From the NCBI RefSeq assembly GCF_024391045.1, contig NZ_JANFCZ010000011.1, forward strand, positions 56,860 through 120,859: a stretch of 64,000 nt of DNA, written 5' to 3'. This stretch comes from Pseudarthrobacter sulfonivorans (lineage in GTDB: Bacteria > Actinomycetota > Actinomycetes > Actinomycetales > Micrococcaceae). Of the stretch, positions 56,801 through 64,000 are shown in pieces; positions within the stretch are counted from its first letter, which is position 1, and each line of letters opens with the position of its first letter. Under the pieces are notes generated by a model that searched no databases, was not told where the DNA came from, and saw only the letters and a program-made list of their open reading frames with translations. The position numbers were made by a program, and so were the translations under genes.

Positions 56801-58264
56801 TTCCAGCCGGGCCAGGAGGGAGGAGCCGCTGGCGGATCCGGCGGCCAGGTGGTCACCGGCGAGGGGGCTGTGCCCTGAGCCCACGTGGGGCAGCCACTGC
56901 AGCCAGTCCCAGCGCTGCCGGGACTGCGCCGACGTGATGGCCGTGACCACGGCTTCCGCAGGTGAGTGCAGTCCGACGAACTGCAGCACCATGGCGCGGG
57001 CCACATCGTCGACGAGGCCGCGCGCCCCGGCCACGCCGAAGGCCCCTGAGGTGCGCAGCTGGGAGACCACCGGGACGCCTTCGATGTCCCGGAACTGCTT
57101 CAGGCAGTCCTGGATCTCGCGCATGTGTTCAGCTTCGGTGTCGTTGCTGTTGGGTTCCTCGAAGATGATGCGCGACGGGCTGGTGCCCAGTCCGAACCGC
57201 AGCCCCAGGAAGCCGAGGTGCTCCGGTCGGTGCGTCCACAGCAGCGGACCGAGCTTGTAGATAGAGTCCACGGTGTCGCTCACCGAGGGCGCTTCCTGGA
57301 GCCGGACGGCCCGTTCCACGTGCTGCAGTTCCGTAATGTCCTGCCGGAAGGCAGCCATGGACTCCCGGAACTGCTTGAGCTGCTCCTTCTGCTGGCGCCG
57401 GGACTGCATCTTGTGATCCACGTAATGGCCCACAATGAACAGCGGCATCATCATCATGAAGATCACCGAGAGCATGTTCTGGGTGACCGCAAACATCACG
57501 CCGCCCATCAGGAGCGGCGCCATCAGCATGATGTACGGGAAGGCCTGGTGGTCCGGCCGCTTGGGCCCGGCAGGGGGCACGCGCCTGGGCGCGTCGAAGC
57601 GGGGAACCACGCGCGGGGAGCGGTTGAAATCGACAAGGGGCGACGTCGGCGCTGCCGCATGGTTGTGTCCGAGCGGCACCACCGTCACGGTGGTATCCCC
57701 CAGGGTGACGGTGTCTGAGGAGTTCAGCGTGGCCCGGGTGACGGGGAGGCCGTCCATCAGCAGGCCGTTGGCGGAGTTGGTGTCCACGATCTCCACGCTT
57801 TCGCCCACCGTAATGCGGGCATGGCGTTTGGAGGTGAGGGGGTCGGACAGCCGGATGTCCACGTCCCGGCCCCGGCCGATGTAGCTGGTGCCGGAGGGCA
57901 GCGAAAACTCCTGCCCGACGTCGGGCCCTGACAGGATCCGCAGCGTTGCCGCGGCGGGACCGCGGTTGGCGCCCGGCGCATTGAAGTGTTCGCTGACCTC
58001 GGCCAATGAGACCACCGAGCCCGGACGCAGGCCGGATTCCAGCAGGTTGTCCGTCCGGGTCAGGACGTTGCCGCGGATTCCGCCGCCCACAAATGCCTCA
58101 TCGATACGGAGGGAAAGGTTCTCCGGTGCCGGCGATCCTTTCCGCTCCGGGTCAGCGACCCACAACTGCGTGGCGATGTCCGCCACGGTGGCCAGGCCGT
58201 CCACCGTGACCGCCAGGTCCTTGGTTTCCGCCGGGTCCCGGCGGAGTGTCAGCCGGATCCTCAT
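53819..58264 (-). CDS. FHA-FtsK/SpoIIIE type VII secretion ATPase (EssC/EccC-like)
   Basis: 1481 residues. Residues 1-92 look like a beta-grasp domain (DLAVTVDGLATVADIATQL, ESGLRPGSVVSL). Residues 107-198 are an FHA domain with G130-R131, S145-K-R-H148 and N163. Two membrane helices lie at about 242-281. Three FtsK-like ATPase modules follow: the first has Walker A GGTTGAGKSE (K704) and Walker B VIVVDEFAAL, the second GTGGSGKSAA (K1030), the third a degenerate GPPGAGRTVA with Arg at 1308. This is the motor of type VII secretion, and the FHA-first layout resembles Firmicute EssC more than mycobacterial EccC. ATG 58264 overlaps the preceding stop (ATGA). Confidence 0.93.
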   Translation of the reverse strand: MRIRLTLRRDPAETKDLAVTVDGLATVADIATQLWVADPERKGSPAPENLSLRIDEAFVGGGIRGNVLTRTDNLLESGLRPGSVVSLAEVSEHFNAPGANRGPAAATLRILSGPDVGQEFSLPSGTSYIGRGRDVDIRLSDPLTSKRHARITVGESVEIVDTNSANGLLMDGLPVTRATLNSSDTVTLGDTTVTVVPLGHNHAAAPTSPLVDFNRSPRVVPRFDAPRRVPPAGPKRPDHQAFPYIMLMAPLLMGGVMFAVTQNMLSVIFMMMMPLFIVGHYVDHKMQSRRQQKEQLKQFRESMAAFRQDITELQHVERAVRLQEAPSVSDTVDSIYKLGPLLWTHRPEHLGFLGLRFGLGTSPSRIIFEEPNSNDTEAEHMREIQDCLKQFRDIEGVPVVSQLRTSGAFGVAGARGLVDDVARAMVLQFVGLHSPAEAVVTAITSAQSRQRWDWLQWLPHVGSGHSPLAGDHLAAGSASGSSLLARLEDLLDAREATAKRSAPDARGLIDPAKHELPAPVLPAVLVIVEDDAPVDRGRLTRLAERGPDSGVHVMWVATDIQTLPAACRDFMVVDGDNGTTTGQVRLGRHTYPVSCESLDAELAAQLARMLAPVVDVGKPVTDDSDLPRAVSYATLIGKDFLDNPQAVAERWEENNSVHASAVPNRKDNGTLRALVGSKGIEPLYLDLKNEGPHALVGGTTGAGKSEFLQSWVMGMAAAYSPDRVSFLFVDYKGGAAFADCLNLPHTVGLVTDLSQHLVRRALTSLRAELHYREHLLNRKKAKDLLALQREADPEAPPYLVIVVDEFAALATEVPEFVDGVVDVAARGRSLGLHLILATQRPAGVIKDNLRANTNLRVALRMADEDDATDILGVPDAAYFDPTIPGRGAAKTGPGRIQGFQTGYAGGWTTEKPQRPQIDIVEMAFGSGPSWEAPAPEKPVSEAPAGPNDIARMTANIVRAADSLAIRPPRKPWLDELATTYDFSKLPNPRSDERLLLGVADDPTRQDQPTVFYEPDKDGNMAIYGTGGSGKSAALRGIAIAAAVTPRGGPVHIYGIDCGSSGLRMLDELPHVGEIIDGDDVERVGRLLRLLRDIADERSARYADVRASTIVEYRSLAGRPDEKRIFVLLDGMSAFRETYEYSNLSALWDIFLQLATDGRPLGIHLVVTGDRPNSVPASLLASIQRRLVLRLSSEDDYLSMDVPKDVLSSSSPPGRGLLGGLEVQLAVLGGNSNLALQAREVHKLSQAMLRQGLEQAPKIQRLPEQVDLDLLPAGSPDLPVIGVDDETLQPAEIMAKGPLLLAGPPGAGRTVALVSLAYALRRSNPDTELVYIGSRRSAVASLPLWNRSVVGPDDLSEIVEDLVEHSIGNPGKVSIFIEGLTEFTDTVAESGVSQLVTASIKADQWVIGESETSTWSSAWSLAQPFKSGRRGLLMNPGDIEGDSLLSTSLGRVSPQFIPGRGYIVGRGKARKLQIALPPENRD

Positions 58265-58965
58265 CCTTCGTCCACGCCCCTCATTTTTTCCAAAAGGTAC
58301 AAATCGTCGACGGTCACCAGGTGCGTGGTAACGGCGTGTTCCACCAGCCGGGCACGCCGGTTGGTGGCCAGCTTTCCGCCGCCGCCACGGAGCCCCACCA
58401 CGCCCACGCGGTCAAGTTTGTCGCAGACGTTGTCCAGCTTCCGGTTGAACCGCGTAAGCGCCCAGCCCAAGGTCTTGGCGGCTGCGGCCGACGACGGGAT
58501 GGCGCTGAAGCCGGTTCCTTCGCGCCGCAGCATGGGCTCGGCCAGCGCGACGATGAGGGCCTTCTGGGAGTCGGTGAAAACGACCGGGCCGATGGTGGTG
58601 TCCCCGTTGCTGTCGTCTTCCCGTGACTGCTGGCGGAAGGACGGCGTTTTGAGGTGCACGGCGAACTCGTAGGTGGTGGGGCCGGCCGTGAAAATGATGT
58701 TGGTGTGGCTGAAGACCAGCGGTATGCGGGCCCCCGGGGACAGCCATGCCTGCATGCCGCCGGAACCGTCTGCCACGGTGGCGGACAGCATCCGGCCTAC
58801 ATTGCTGAGCCACCAGATCCCGTCGTAGCGGGCCACCTGCAGGAACTGGCGGTGCAGGTAGGGGTTGTCGTCCACCTCAAGATCGCCTTCCCGGCCGATG
58901 TTGAAGATTTCCTCATCGGACGGCTCGTACCATTCGCCACAGAAATCTATTGCTAGATCCCCCAT
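58261..58965 (-). CDS. FHA-like/helical protein coupled to the ATPase
   Basis: 234 residues. The first half resembles a degenerate FHA fold (EIFNIGREGDLEVDDNPYLHRQFLQV, then WWLSNVGR). The second half is helical and wHTH-like (SSAAAAKTLGWALTRFNRKLDNVCDKLDRVGVVGL, then ARLVEHAVTTHLVTVDDLYLL). The usual FHA Gly-Arg is kept (G-R in IGREGD) with His in LHRQF, so phospho-Thr binding is possible. It could sense kinase output and bind DNA or the ATPase. The stop overlaps the ATPase start, implying matched amounts. ATG 58965 has GAGGAGG. Not a named family to me. Confidence 0.8.
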   Translation of the reverse strand: MGDLAIDFCGEWYEPSDEEIFNIGREGDLEVDDNPYLHRQFLQVARYDGIWWLSNVGRMLSATVADGSGGMQAWLSPGARIPLVFSHTNIIFTAGPTTYEFAVHLKTPSFRQQSREDDSNGDTTIGPVVFTDSQKALIVALAEPMLRREGTGFSAIPSSAAAAKTLGWALTRFNRKLDNVCDKLDRVGVVGLRGGGGKLATNRRARLVEHAVTTHLVTVDDLYLLEKMRGVDEG

Positions 58966-59026
58966 TTTCCGTGCCTCCTCATCAGGTGCTGCCCGCGTTC
59001 CGTGTGTTTGCCGCTCTGCCGTACCG

Positions 59027-60862
59027 TCATTTGCGAACGCAGGCGATCGAGTCTTCTTCCAAGGGTGAGAATGCTCCGTCGCTTCGCACCAGCATCACTT
59101 GGATGCAGGTAGGTTCTGTGGGGTTCAGTGCCACCTGCGCGGTGGGCTCGGTGGCGGACCGGTACTCACCGCTTCCGCCAGGGGCGTAGACGCGCCACTT
59201 GTAGAAATCGCCGGATTTCGGCTGCGGATTGGTCCAGGTAAACGTGGCTTTCCCGGTGGCGTCCACCTTTCCGGCCAGGTCCGCGACGTCGGGGACGGTC
59301 CCGTTATCCAGGGCATCCGCGGGAGGCTTGTTGACCTGGCCGGTCTCGGCCACCTTCGGCGCCGGCGCTGATGAGGCCAGCACGATGCCCACAATGATAG
59401 CCAGGACCAGCACCGTCCCGCCGGCGAGGGCGAGCCACAGGTTCCGTTTGCCGTGCTCGGGGGCTGTTTCCGGTGCCGTTTCCGGCGCGGCGGCCGGACG
59501 GCTGATTGTGGCGTCGATTTCGGGTTCCGCGCTGCCCGTCCGCTGCGCGGTCTGCCGTGAGGTCTGCTGTGGCGGCTGTCCCGGGAGCAGCCCGGGGCGC
59601 TGGACGGTTGCGTCGGGTACCGTGCCGTAGTCAGCAGCCGGCGCGCTGCCGCGGAGCATCGTGGCGTGGGCCCATTCCGCCGCGGGATTTCCGGCCGCGT
59701 TACCGGTTTGGCTGCTGCCCGCCGGGGCGCTCCCGCCCTGGCTGCTGCCGATCTGGCGGTCCGGCGCGCCGGTGAACAGGCTGCCGGGAACCTGCGGCCG
59801 GGGCGCGGACGCGGGTGCAGATCCTCCTGCGGGAACGCCCGACGGCGGGGAGCCGGCACCGGGATCCCGGGGCCGGGTGCGTGCCGGGAACGTGGGGGCG
59901 CTGCCGGTCCGTTCCGGGTCGATGGCCGCGATGCTCCGGACCCGGGTTTCCTCGAATCCGTCGTCAGGGTGGTTGTCATCATGGTGGGTCTCTTCGAGCA
60001 CTTCAAAGGGCGTGACCGAGAGGTTCAGTTCTGCCTGGATCCGCTGCAGGGCCAGGGCGAAGGCGTGGGCAGAGGAGTACCTGGAGGTAGCAGGCTTGGC
60101 CATGGCCGTGGCGAGTGCACGTTCCAGTGACTCTGGCACATCGGCCCGGCCCAGACGGGGCAGCGGCGAGTTGGTGATGCGCGAGATCAGTTCACGCTGG
60201 GAGTTGTCCGTGCCCGGCATCACGAAGGGCGACCTGCCGGCAAGCAGGGTGTACAGGGTTGCGCCCAGCGCCCAGACATCCACCATCACGCCGTCGACGG
60301 GGCCGTCGGTGAACTGTTCCGGCGGCGACCACGGGATGGACATTCCGGCGTCGCCATCTTCATCGCCGCCGAGGGTTCCCGAGATGCCGAAGTCCGTCAG
60401 TGCCGGCCGGTTGTAATCGGTGACCAGGATGTTGGCAGGCTTGATGTCCCGGTGGGCGATGCCGGCGCGGTGCGCGGTCTCGACGGCGGAGGCCACCTGG
60501 ATTCCGACGGCGAGGACCTCGTCAACACTGAAGCGCTGGCGGCGGTAACGGACATCCAGGCTGGGCCTGGAGCAGTACTCCATGGCCAGGTAGGAGTGCC
60601 CGGCCTCGGTCACCTCCGCCTCAAAGATCGTCACGATGTACGGGTGGGAGGACAGTTGGGCCATGAGGTTGGCTTCGGACTCGAACCGGCGCCGGGCACC
60701 CTCGGTCTTTAGGTCCGAAAGGAGAACTTTTACGGCCACCTTGCGCCGCGGACGGTCCTGTTCATAAAGGTAGACGTCGGAGAACCCGCCGGAGCCGAGC
60801 AGGCTGATGTAGGTAAACCCCGGGATGTGGGGCGGCGGCGCAACCGGCCGTTTGGAACTCAA
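59027..60862 (-). CDS. Membrane Ser/Thr protein kinase (PknB-like)
   Basis: 611 residues. The kinase domain spans about residues 15-285 with GSGGFSDVY, K45 (VAVKVL), HRDIKPANIL (D139, N144), DFG (157-159) and SIPWSPPEQF as the activation-segment end. A Pro/Gly/Ala-rich juxtamembrane linker of ~190 residues follows, then one membrane helix near 473-496. The extracellular part (KATFTWTNPQPKSGDFYKWRVYAP) looks like a fibronectin-III-type domain; no PASTA repeats. It starts with TTG at 60862, overlapping the previous stop (TTGA), and has GAGGAG six bases upstream, which decides this rare start. Confidence 0.93.
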   Translation of the reverse strand: MSSKRPVAPPPHIPGFTYISLLGSGGFSDVYLYEQDRPRRKVAVKVLLSDLKTEGARRRFESEANLMAQLSSHPYIVTIFEAEVTEAGHSYLAMEYCSRPSLDVRYRRQRFSVDEVLAVGIQVASAVETAHRAGIAHRDIKPANILVTDYNRPALTDFGISGTLGGDEDGDAGMSIPWSPPEQFTDGPVDGVMVDVWALGATLYTLLAGRSPFVMPGTDNSQRELISRITNSPLPRLGRADVPESLERALATAMAKPATSRYSSAHAFALALQRIQAELNLSVTPFEVLEETHHDDNHPDDGFEETRVRSIAAIDPERTGSAPTFPARTRPRDPGAGSPPSGVPAGGSAPASAPRPQVPGSLFTGAPDRQIGSSQGGSAPAGSSQTGNAAGNPAAEWAHATMLRGSAPAADYGTVPDATVQRPGLLPGQPPQQTSRQTAQRTGSAEPEIDATISRPAAAPETAPETAPEHGKRNLWLALAGGTVLVLAIIVGIVLASSAPAPKVAETGQVNKPPADALDNGTVPDVADLAGKVDATGKATFTWTNPQPKSGDFYKWRVYAPGGSGEYRSATEPTAQVALNPTEPTCIQVMLVRSDGAFSPLEEDSIACVRK

Positions 60863-62595
60863 AGAATCTCCTCAAAACGCAATGAGATGTCGTCACCCAG
60901 TTCCGCGATATCGCCGTCGAGCAGGATGGCCATTTCATTCTGGGCCAGGCGGCGCGGCTGCTGCCCCTCACGGACCAGGACCGTGCCGTTGGTGGCCTTC
61001 AGGTCGCACAGCATCACGTGCCAGCCCTCAAGCCGGACCTCAACGTGCGAGCGTGAAATGTCACCGCCGGGGCTGGACACCTGGATGAGCCGCGGCATCA
61101 CACCGCCCTGCACCCGGGACACGGAAGGCTGCCGACCGATCACCAGCGACTGGTCAAGGTCCACGAGTTCACCGGTCGAGACGCGCATCCTGCCCAGCCG
61201 CGGCCGGGCAACCTGGATGGCGTCCGGAGGCAGCGTCCCCCCGCAAGCGGCGCACTGGGCGTGCGTGGGCGGGTTGGCGTGGCCGCGGTCGCAGACCAGG
61301 GCCAGGACAAAGGGCACGGCGCCGGGCACCGGGTCCTGGGCCGGCTCTTGCCCTGCCGCCGTATGCGCGCCCAGGCCGGCAAGGCCGCTCTTCATGATGG
61401 TCTGACCGTCATGGTCCCCGTCGAAGCTGTCGTGGTCCGGGGCCGGATCGGTGGCCGGAATGGCGCTGACAGGAACGGCCGTGCCGGGCACGACGATCGC
61501 ATTCACGGCGGCGGCAGGAAGGGGCGACCCGGGCGGAGTGAACGACGACGGGCTAGGGGCGGACGGCACGCCCTTCCCACCAGTCCGCCACGGGACCGAG
61601 TCAATGAGGGTTTTCACGGCCGGAGCGTCCGGCACCGGCTTGGCGGCCACCGGCACGGCCTCCACCGGAGCGTCCGTCATTGCCGTGGCTGCCGCCGCTT
61701 CGGGTGCCTTGGCTTCAGGCTCCGGCGCTGCCGCGTGAAGTGCCGCGCCGGCGGAGGATACATCAGGCTCGTCCCGTACGGCGGCGTCCTCGATGCGGCG
61801 CATCACAGTCTTTTCCCACAGGTGATCGTAGGTGCCGGTCAGGTCGTGGGCGGGTTCGTGGTCCTCGGGGGACGCAGGCTCGACATCCGGCGAGGAATCC
61901 GCCGGGGCCTCCCCCCCGGGCTCAACAGCCTCCGCGGCATAGTGCGAGTCGTCGTCCATCAGCCCCAACACCGTTTCGGCGGAGACCTCGGGTGCAGGGG
62001 CCGCAGCAGGCTCCGGAGCGACAGCCGGTTCCGGAGCGCCCGCGGGTTCGCGTTCCGGGGCAACCGCGGGTTCGGGCGCAGCCAGTTGAAGGGCGACCGC
62101 CGGCTCCGCTACAGCCGCTTCGTGGGTCGCAGCCGGAGTGTCCGTGACTGCCACCGTCATCGACTGCATGAGGACCACGCCCTCGGTGAGCGGCAGGCCA
62201 GTCCCGGTACCGTCGCCGCCCGCCACGGTCAGCCGGTACCACTCGGGCAGGTCGAGTCGCCGCTCGGTCCAGGTGGTGACGTCCCGTCCGTTCACGTCCA
62301 CCGGGCCGCCGGGAAGCTGCACGGTCAGGTCCAGGTCCCCGCGCAGGAAGACCCGCAGCCCGTCACGGAAATCCACGATGCCGAACGACGGGATCTTCGC
62401 CAGGGAAACACCGAAGCTGCTGGTGACCGCATGAAGAACCTCGTGTACTTCCGGCGCGTCCTCGAGCAGTTCCCAGAGCGTCTGCACGAGCGCCGGCGCG
62501 GAGCCAGGGCCCAGGAAACCCGGACCCAGGAAAACTGCGGTGCGTGGGCGGACGATGCCCAACCAGGTGCCCGCTGTGTAGTTGGCGGTGGCCAT
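60859..62595 (-). CDS. FHA-domain protein with zinc ribbon and long linker
   Basis: 578 residues. The N-terminal ~140 residues form an unrecognised alpha/beta domain (GTWLGIVRPRTAVFLGPGF...WYRLTVAGG). A ~270-residue Ala/Pro/Glu-rich disordered linker follows, then a short zinc-ribbon-like CDRGH...CAACG and a C-terminal FHA domain (VIGRQPSVSRV, ISRSHVEVRLEG, LKATNGTVL). All key FHA residues (G-R, S-R-S-H, T-N-G) are present, so it should bind phospho-Thr, probably on the neighbouring kinase or its targets. ATG 62595 lies one base after the phosphatase stop; in-frame codons upstream lie inside that gene. Confidence 0.87.
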   Translation of the reverse strand: MATANYTAGTWLGIVRPRTAVFLGPGFLGPGSAPALVQTLWELLEDAPEVHEVLHAVTSSFGVSLAKIPSFGIVDFRDGLRVFLRGDLDLTVQLPGGPVDVNGRDVTTWTERRLDLPEWYRLTVAGGDGTGTGLPLTEGVVLMQSMTVAVTDTPAATHEAAVAEPAVALQLAAPEPAVAPEREPAGAPEPAVAPEPAAAPAPEVSAETVLGLMDDDSHYAAEAVEPGGEAPADSSPDVEPASPEDHEPAHDLTGTYDHLWEKTVMRRIEDAAVRDEPDVSSAGAALHAAAPEPEAKAPEAAAATAMTDAPVEAVPVAAKPVPDAPAVKTLIDSVPWRTGGKGVPSAPSPSSFTPPGSPLPAAAVNAIVVPGTAVPVSAIPATDPAPDHDSFDGDHDGQTIMKSGLAGLGAHTAAGQEPAQDPVPGAVPFVLALVCDRGHANPPTHAQCAACGGTLPPDAIQVARPRLGRMRVSTGELVDLDQSLVIGRQPSVSRVQGGVMPRLIQVSSPGGDISRSHVEVRLEGWHVMLCDLKATNGTVLVREGQQPRRLAQNEMAILLDGDIAELGDDISLRFEEIL

Positions 62596-62596
62596 C

Positions 62597-63499
62597 TTAG
62601 TGTTTCCCGCTTTCGTTTTCGTCCCCGGCCGCCCTGCCGGCGTCAAAAATTTCCGCCCGCGGCAGCGTGACCTCCTGCTCCGCATCAGCGGTGGGCCGGG
62701 GCGCTGTGGTGGCGATGCCGGCGTCGTTCATCACGTTCTTGGCGTCAACCACGATGACGGTGACGTTGTCGCGGCCGCCATTGCGCAGGGCGGCCTGGAT
62801 TAGGGCATCCACGGCGTCCTGGGGATGGGCCACGGTACTGAGGATGCGGAAGATGTGCTCATCCGTCAGCTCGGCGTTGAGCCCGTCAGAGCAGATCAGG
62901 ATCCGGTCGCCTTCTTCGACGGGCAGCAGCCAGTAGTCGGCCTCGGTCTCGTCGCCCGTGCCCAGGGCCCGGGTGACCACGTGGCGCCGGGGGTGGACGG
63001 CGGCCTGTGCGGGCGTGATTTCGCCGGCGTCCACAAGTTCCTGGACTTCCGAGTGGTCCACACTGACCTGGGCGAAATGCCCCTGGCTCAGCCGGTACGT
63101 CCGGGAATCGCCGATGTTCAGGACAAGCCAATACGGCATCCCCATCTGTTCCACCACCACAGCGCCGGTGAGGGTGGTTCCGGCGCGGGCACCGGTGGCT
63201 TCGCGGATGGCGGTGTCGGCACGGAGCAGGTACTGCTGAAGCACCGCCGCCGTAATGCTCCGCTCCCCGGTGGCGAGCTGCGGCATGGCAGCCAGCGCCC
63301 GGACGCACATGCCGCTGGCGATCTCCCCGGCTTCGTGTCCGCCCATGCCGTCGGCCACAGCGAAGACGGGGTCCGAGGCAATGAAGGAGTCTTCATTGAG
63401 CTCGCGGCGCAGTCCCCGGTCCGTGCCGTAGCCGTAGCTCAGGCTGAGCCCGGGACCGTTTTCTGCCTCGGGGGAAGTACTGGCTCGCTGGGGGTTCAT
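62597..63499 (-). CDS. PP2C-type Ser/Thr protein phosphatase
   Basis: 300 residues, cytosolic. The metal-binding motifs are intact: RELNEDSF (D37), VADGMGGHEAGE (D50), LNIGDSRTYRL, ICSDGLNAEL and GGRDNVTVIVVD. The C-terminal tail of about 45 residues is acidic and disordered, with no membrane helix, unlike mycobacterial PstP. It should reverse the action of the kinase two genes downstream. ATG 63499 overlaps the previous stop (ATGA). Confidence 0.93.
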   Translation of the reverse strand: MNPQRASTSPEAENGPGLSLSYGYGTDRGLRRELNEDSFIASDPVFAVADGMGGHEAGEIASGMCVRALAAMPQLATGERSITAAVLQQYLLRADTAIREATGARAGTTLTGAVVVEQMGMPYWLVLNIGDSRTYRLSQGHFAQVSVDHSEVQELVDAGEITPAQAAVHPRRHVVTRALGTGDETEADYWLLPVEEGDRILICSDGLNAELTDEHIFRILSTVAHPQDAVDALIQAALRNGGRDNVTVIVVDAKNVMNDAGIATTAPRPTADAEQEVTLPRAEIFDAGRAAGDENESGKH

Positions 63500-64000
63500 G
63501 CCTGTCCTAGGTGGAAGGAACGGTCACCAAAGTGGACAGTGGATCCCGGTCTGACATACGCGGGCACGCCCGGCTGGAGAGGTGTGCGCCGGCCATCCGG
63601 CGTGGTGACTGCGCTGCCGTTGGTGGAATTGCGGTCAGTCACCCAGATGCCCGGGCCGTCGGTCAGCAGGTGGAGGTGCGTTTTGGAGATCGACCGGCCG
63701 GCGTCGGTGACGGCAAGGAGCTGTGCCTGCTGTTCACCCGTCTGGCCCACCGGGTTCCGGCCCACCAGGACGTTGCGGTCGAGCTGGAAGTCCCGGCCGT
63801 CGTCGAGCCTGATCCGCAGCACGGCCACCGGCGCGGCAACATCAGCATCGCCGCGCATCTGCGTGCGGTCAAGGTCATCGTCGGGATGCGTTTCGCCGTA
63901 GGCGGGAACTGGACGGGTGGTGGCCGGGGTTGCCTGCGGGTGGAGCTGGGTGGCGGCCGGGGGGGCGGTCGGCGCCCTGGCGTCTATCACCCTCTGACGG
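63496..64000 (-). CDS. FHA-domain protein, 5' part beyond the window
   Basis: The frame is open to the window edge (no stop before a GTG at 63990), so this is probably the C-terminal part of a longer protein. Visible: a Pro/Ala/Thr-rich linker, then DRTQMRGD, which has the look of a kinase phospho-site, then a canonical FHA domain (VLVGRNPVG, SISKTHLHL, DRNSTNG). In related genomes such tails often follow an RDD membrane domain; that cannot be checked here. It overlaps the phosphatase start by four bases and is the first visible gene of the locus. Confidence 0.85.
   Translation of the reverse strand, partial: RQRVIDARAPTAPPAATQLHPQATPATTRPVPAYGETHPDDDLDRTQMRGDADVAAPVAVLRIRLDDGRDFQLDRNVLVGRNPVGQTGEQQAQLLAVTDAGRSISKTHLHLLTDGPGIWVTDRNSTNGSAVTTPDGRRTPLQPGVPAYVRPGSTVHFGDRSFHLGQA

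Noticed and set aside
61261..62670. 469-residue plus-strand open frame opposite the zinc-ribbon FHA gene
   Set aside because: Arg/Gly-rich shadow of the Ala/Pro-rich linker, with no ribosome site or domain.

Overview
The window reads as chromosomal DNA of a high-GC Gram-positive actinobacterium, most likely a member of the Micrococcaceae close to Arthrobacter or Pseudarthrobacter. The grounds are the very GC-rich third codon positions, frequent GTG starts and ATGA/GTGA gene overlaps, an actinobacterial SAM-IV riboswitch, a DUF222-HNH gene, a CitMHS transporter with its two-component system, and the actinobacterial gene neighbourhoods glyS-dusB-dgt-dnaG and ligA-gatCAB. No plasmid, phage, insertion sequence or CRISPR array is visible.

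Layout. 0-8 kb: the 3' part of an SF1 helicase with a C-terminal nuclease-like domain, a CAU-anticodon tRNA, a GT4 glycosyltransferase, a CDP-alcohol phosphatidyltransferase with a DMT permease, a holin-family membrane protein, a Bcr/CflA-type MFS exporter, an unknown ORF and two identical tRNA-Asn genes. 8-22 kb: dnaG, dgt, dusB and glyS. This neighbourhood is interrupted between dnaG and dgt by a tightly overlapped five-gene redox cassette (small secreted protein, ApbE, haem-type ferric-reductase-like membrane protein, NuoF-like protein, 3-Cys ferredoxin), and between dusB and glyS by YibE/F, hydrolase, DUF1295 and GNAT genes. 22-31 kb: transporters, hydrolases, a SHOCT protein with repeats, metY and metX with a SAM-IV riboswitch in front of metX, a glyoxalase-like protein, a CPBP membrane protease and a histidine phosphatase. 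31-38 kb: a DeoR regulator, hutI, a frameshifted FAD oxidoreductase, and the threonine-degradation pair tdh-kbl with a divergent LysR regulator. 38-52 kb: gatCAB, a citrate-type transporter divergent from a CitA/CitB-type two-component system, an HNH endonuclease, RidA, GNAT, an inositol-monophosphatase-family protein and ligA.

52.5-64 kb is the most unusual part. At least eight genes on the minus strand end at a strong terminator (52535-52571). In transcription order they encode an FHA protein (cut by the window edge), a PP2C phosphatase, a zinc-ribbon FHA protein, a membrane Ser/Thr kinase, an FHA-like/helical protein, a 1481-residue FHA-FtsK/SpoIIIE ATPase of the EssC/EccC family, a secreted Pro-rich membrane-anchored protein and a WXG100 protein. 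This is a type VII-like secretion module physically joined to a complete phospho-threonine signalling circuit (writer, eraser and several readers). No EccB, EccD, EccE or mycosin is present in the window.

Working together. The kinase, phosphatase and FHA proteins probably gate the ATPase and export of the WXG100 protein. The ApbE cassette probably moves electrons from NADH through the NuoF-like protein and ferredoxin to a membrane haem protein and then to a flavinylated acceptor that is not encoded here. MetY and MetX make homocysteine under SAM control. Tdh and Kbl convert threonine to glycine. GatCAB, GlyRS, DusB and the tRNAs are translation housekeeping. DnaG and LigA are replication housekeeping, and Dgt controls dNTP levels. 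Two long palindromes (19257-19305 and 38597-38662) share a core and look like members of one intergenic repeat family.
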